10,751 nt of DNA from B1SED10-225 sp964501415 (lineage in GTDB: Bacteria > Bacillota_I > Bacilli_A > Izemoplasmatales > Izemoplasmataceae), in the NCBI GenBank assembly GCA_964501415.1, contig CAZCSL010000033.1:1-10751 (forward strand). The letters are read 5' to 3'. Made by a program: the position numbers and the translations under genes. Shown here piece after piece: positions 8,273-10,751 of this stretch. Every line of letters begins with the position of its first letter. The stretch's first letter is position 1. The notes below the pieces were generated by a model, which did no database searches, was not told the DNA's origin, and saw only the letters and a program-made list of their open reading frames with translations.

Positions 8273-8436
8273 GTAGTTACTTTAATTATAAAGAATTATG
8301 GCAAAAACACAAGCAAAAGCGCTTATGAGCCCATCGGTAAAGCGAACCAAACAACCATAAAAAAGATAAATATGACACGCCTGGTGATTTAAAGATAGTA
8401 GAAAGACGCTTTTTAAAGTATAATCTAAGTAACTAC
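8273..8436. repeat. Mirrored pair of promoter-start sequences (TATAATnnAAGTAACTAC)
   Basis: Reading outward, the minus-strand copy (8290-8273) is TATAATTAAAGTAACTAC and the plus-strand copy (8419-8436) is TATAATCTAAGTAACTAC. They agree at 16 of 18 positions, with the ten bases AAGTAACTAC identical and equally spaced from the -10 box. This inverted pair would place the same element at the start of both divergent transcripts. It may be a shared regulator site or a start-region signal (inference). Confidence 0.6.
8285..8312 (-). promoter_or_regulatory. Promoter for the GGDEF/HD-GYP hybrid gene
   Basis: On the minus strand TTGTGT (8307-8312) and a perfect TATAAT (8285-8290) are 16 bases apart. 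The start near 8278 gives a leader of about 90 bases before the ATG at 8189. The leader contains the shared AAGTAACTAC element at its beginning. Confidence 0.55.
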
Positions 8437-8447
8437 CGTGGGGGTGA
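8419..8447 (+). promoter_or_regulatory. -10 box and RBS of the broken SBP-GGDEF receptor
   Basis: A perfect TATAAT (8419-8424) has no good -35: the bases at 17-18 spacing are TAGTAG/ATAGTA, so activation may be needed. The leader is very short, about 20 bases. GGGGGTGA (8440-8447) is the ribosome site for ATG 8452, and its preservation helps define the original start of the pseudogene. Confidence 0.5.
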
Positions 8448-8451
8448 GAAT

Positions 8452-10625
8452 ATGAAGAAGCTTAAGCTGTTTTTATCCGTTATGCTTTTGGTGTTAGTGG
8501 CCTGAAGTGAAACCGATGTAGCCACTGAGTATGAACAAGTGACACTTACCGATGAGCAAATCGTTTATTTAGAAGCCCATGATTATACAATCACGATGTG
8601 TGTCGATCCCGATTGGGAGCCTTATGAACTTTATGAAGATGGCGAATTTAGCGGAATAGCTGCCGATTTGGTTGAGCTAGTTGCGGGCCGCACTGGCATT
8701 GAATTCGATATTATTGAAACCGAAGATTGGTCTGAAACCTTGCAAGTTTTAGAGGTGAGGTTGAAGGTAAATCTTGTCAAGTGCTACCTTTTTTAAATCA
8801 AACCCCAGCACGAGATGAATGGTTGATTTTTACCGAGCCAATTTTCATCGACCCACAAGTCTTTATTACCAGACAAGAATTTGTCACATCAACCGGAAAC
8901 TCTAACATCTCTGATCCGAGTTTGCTTATGGATAAAACCTTGGTGTTGCCTGAGGGTACCAGTGTTGAAGAACGCATTCGCAACGATTTTCCCAATATTC
9001 ATATTATGACGGTTGCCTCTGAACGTGAAGTTTTTGAGGCGATTGATCAAAATGAGGCTGATTTTGGCCTGCGCTCTCGCATGGTGGCTTATTACGTCAT
9101 CCGTCAAGAAGGCTTTTTTAATTTGCGCACCGCAGGAGATTTAAGTGATTATGATAATCATTTGAGGATGGGTGTGCTTAAAGATGAAGAGATACTAAGA
9201 GATATATTGGATTTAGGGGTAGCCACCATTACGGATAGCGAAAGACAAGAAATCATCAACAAATATGTCTTTTTCGTCATTGAAGAACCTATCGATTATT
9301 TAAGGGTTTTTGTGATTGGCTTAACCTTTATCACGGTTGTGGCGATTGTAATCTTTGCGGAAAGACGGCTTAGAAAAGCCAATTCAGCCAGAAGACAAGT
9401 CTTGAACCAAATGCCTACGTTGGTGTGGTATATGAATAAAAAAGATGAGGTAGGCTTTATCAATCAAGCAGCCAAAAGTTTTTTTGATAGTGAACGGTTC
9501 ATGGCCTTGTTTAAACAAGATGATATCGATGAGGACTACGCACCTTTAAAAGCGGCCGTGATTGAAGCCTTTGAAACCAAACAAACCATCCACAAAGAAA
9601 TTGTTTTACCCAACAAAACTCAAGAAACCAAACATTTTATGATTCATCTTTAGCCCGATGTGACGGGGGAGATTGTTAATTACTTAACGTGTGTGGCAGA
9701 GGATACAACCTCTCTTAAAACCTTGATAGAACAGGGTACAACGATGAATAACTATTTAGCGGGCATTATTGAACATCTGCCTGATGCTACTTTTATTGTT
9801 GATAAAACCGGCAAGATAAGCCACTGGAACAAAGCGATTCAAAAACTAACCAAAACCGAAAAAGGCGCGATGATTGGGCAAGATTACAAGCTTTATTCCA
9901 AAGCTATTTATGGTTTTGAAAAACCGTTATTAATCAATTATTTGTTGGAAGGTATAAAGCTGGATAATGCTCATTATAAAAACTTAGTTAGGCGTAAGGA
10001 CTACTTAAAAGCGGAAGCTACCATTGTAATAAATAAGCAAACCAGAATGTTTGAAGCGATTGCGGCGCTTATACGGGATAAAGAAAATGCGATTTTAGGG
10101 GGCATTGAAACGTTCCGTGATATTACCGAGCAAAAGGTTCACGAACGCAAAATCACCTATTTGTCACAACACGATTCTTTGACCAATCTATTGAACCGAA
10201 TGTACTTTGACAAGGTTAAGAACACTTATAACGATAAACAATTCTATCCTTTGAGTATCATCATGGCCGATTTAAATAACCTTAAACAGTTTAACGATCA
10301 TTACGGCCATCAAGTTGGTGACCGCGTGTTGATACGGTTTGCAGGGTTATTACAAGGCTTTGAACAAGCCCCAGATATCTTAGTTCGCCTAGGTGGAGAT
10401 GAGTTTGTCTTACTGATGCCTAATACGGCTAAGAACGAGGCTAAAAACCGTCTAGCTTCAATTAAAAAAGCCTTGGAAGACGCTAAAGTCGAAGGCATCA
10501 AAATAGAAGCTGCCTTAGGTTTAGCCGTCGCGAAAGAACCGATTAACATCGAACGTTTAATGAAACAAGCTGAAGATGAAATGTATCTTGATAAAGCCAA
10601 GTATCAAAAAGAAAAAGACCGTTAA
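8452..10625 (+). pseudogene. Broken lipoprotein-type SBP_bac_3-TM-PAS-PAS-GGDEF receptor
   Basis: Restoring one base makes this a single 724-residue frame ending at TAA 10623-10625, a receptor that would sense a small extracellular ligand and make c-di-GMP. Parts in order: lipoprotein signal (8452-8505), SBP_bac_3-type binding domain (about 8560-9270, with DWEPYE, CQVLPFLNQTPARDEW and LRMGVLKDE stretches), one membrane segment (about 9298-9366), PAS1 (about 9380-9720), PAS2 (9744-10130) and GGDEF (10135-10605). Lesions: TGA at 8503-8505 in the lipobox Cys position; a one-base deletion near 8751-8757 (upstream frame 8539-8796, downstream frame 8781-9653); and TAG at 9651-9653, in frame with the 9660-10625 segment. 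The GGDEF domain still has its metal Asp (10269-10271) and GGDEF (10392-10406), while the I-site Arg is Gln (QAPD). The promoter, RBS and terminator remain. Sequencing error is the main alternative, but three lesions in one gene and none in its neighbours argue for decay. Confidence 0.85.
9744..10625 (+). CDS. Possible residual PAS-GGDEF protein from the 3' part of the pseudogene
   Basis: After the TAG at 9651 the frame stays open from 9654 to the TAA at 10625. GTG 9660 has no ribosome site. ATG 9744 has a weak AGGG (9733-9736) seven bases upstream and would give 293 residues beginning exactly at the second PAS domain. That would be a soluble PAS-GGDEF enzyme with ADLNNLK, an intact GGDEF signature and a degenerate I-site. 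Whether it is translated cannot be told from sequence. It would depend on transcripts surviving through the untranslated upstream part, or on an internal promoter, which I did not find. Listed as a candidate, not a confirmed gene. Confidence 0.35.
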   Translation: MNNYLAGIIEHLPDATFIVDKTGKISHWNKAIQKLTKTEKGAMIGQDYKLYSKAIYGFEKPLLINYLLEGIKLDNAHYKNLVRRKDYLKAEATIVINKQTRMFEAIAALIRDKENAILGGIETFRDITEQKVHERKITYLSQHDSLTNLLNRMYFDKVKNTYNDKQFYPLSIIMADLNNLKQFNDHYGHQVGDRVLIRFAGLLQGFEQAPDILVRLGGDEFVLLMPNTAKNEAKNRLASIKKALEDAKVEGIKIEAALGLAVAKEPINIERLMKQAEDEMYLDKAKYQKEKDR

Positions 10626-10642
10626 ATTTAAAATCTACCAAA

Positions 10643-10680
10643 AACACCTTCAAGATTGAAGGTGTTCTTTTGTTTGTTTT
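10643..10680 (+). terminator. Intrinsic terminator after the SBP-GGDEF pseudogene
   Basis: AACACCTTCA (10643-10652) and TGAAGGTGTT (10657-10666) form a perfect 10-base stem with an AGAT loop, followed by a T-rich tail broken by a few G residues. It starts about 18 bases after the stop at 10625. Nothing is recognisable in 10681-10751. Confidence 0.75.
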
Positions 10681-10751
10681 TATGAGCTATTGAAATTAAA
10701 AAACTTGATATTGATTGGTTGATAGCTTAATTATTTTTAAAAAGACACCAA

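Larger units (their letters stand above)
8190..8451. other. Divergent promoter region between the hybrid gene and the broken SBP receptor
   Basis: This 262-base gap has one -10 box facing each way (8285-8290 minus, 8419-8424 plus), an RBS for each gene, and matched sequences just downstream of both -10 boxes. No open frame or structured RNA is supported. Confidence 0.6.

Noticed and set aside
8190..8290. c-di-GMP-I riboswitch in the leader of the hybrid gene (minus-strand ACGCAAAGCC at 8265-8274 matches a piece of the aptamer core)
   Set aside because: The partner GGGCAAACC strand and the GAAA-capped first hairpin are missing, and the predicted transcript starts only a few bases upstream. 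The match is probably chance.
8235..8396. Inverted 9-base match ATCTTTAAA (8235-8243) / TTTAAAGAT (8388-8396)
   Set aside because: It is AT-rich, and the two copies sit at different places relative to the two promoters, so chance is a sufficient explanation.
8738..8800. Programmed -1 frameshifting that would join 8539-8796 to 8781-9653
   Set aside because: A T-run sits just before the TAA at 8794-8796, but the family-like CQVLPFLNQTP sequence is already encoded in the downstream frame before that run. The frame change therefore lies further upstream, and no slippery heptamer is present there. A deletion explains it better.
8503..9653. Recoding of TGA and TAG (altered genetic code or selenocysteine)
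   Set aside because: The intact genes use TGG for Trp and TGT/TGC for Cys and have no internal TGA or TAG. A reassigned codon would not explain the accompanying frameshift.

Overview
This is an AT-rich window from a low-GC bacterium. Shine-Dalgarno sites are strong, promoters are sigma-A-like, and lipoproteins carry an N-terminal LVLVAC-type lipobox. Tryptophan is written TGG, and no in-frame TGA interrupts the intact genes, so the Mycoplasma code (TGA = Trp) does not apply. A Bacillota or standard-code Mollicute-type organism (Acholeplasma/Izemoplasma-like) fits best. That placement is an inference from composition and protein style, not a proof.

Almost the whole window is devoted to cyclic di-GMP signalling. 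Layout: (1) positions 1-969, minus strand: the N-terminal 323 residues of a lipoprotein with one InlB/Listeria-type repeat, running off the left edge. (2) 970-1321: a regulatory gap with a promoter for each flanking gene. (3) 1322-2377, plus strand: a six-helix membrane protein with an apparently active GGDEF domain. (4) A shared bidirectional terminator. (5) 2432-4717, minus strand: a Cache-like membrane sensor with a degenerate GGDEF and a complete EAL phosphodiesterase. (6) 4911-8189, minus strand: a 1092-residue soluble PAS-GAF-PAS-GAF-PAS-GGDEF-HD-GYP protein with its own promoter and terminator. (7) 8190-8451: a divergent promoter region in which both -10 boxes are followed by the same AAGTAACTAC sequence. 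(8) 8452-10625, plus strand: a broken lipoprotein-type SBP_bac_3-TM-PAS-PAS-GGDEF receptor, then a terminator.

Together these genes would make c-di-GMP (the membrane GGDEF, perhaps the GGDEF of the hybrid, and once the SBP receptor) and degrade it by two unrelated phosphodiesterase folds (EAL and HD-GYP). Each has its own sensory input, and each appears to be its own transcription unit, so this is a cluster of separately controlled enzymes rather than an operon. No c-di-GMP effector (PilZ) or obvious c-di-GMP riboswitch was seen.

The most striking feature is the SBP receptor gene. It carries three independent lesions: a TGA exactly where the lipobox cysteine should be, a one-base deletion inside the binding-protein domain, and an in-frame TAG inside the first PAS domain. 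The 3' PAS-GGDEF part is still open and looks catalytically intact. I found no convincing new defence, mobile or RNA system; the unusual signals are the decaying receptor and the mirrored promoters.
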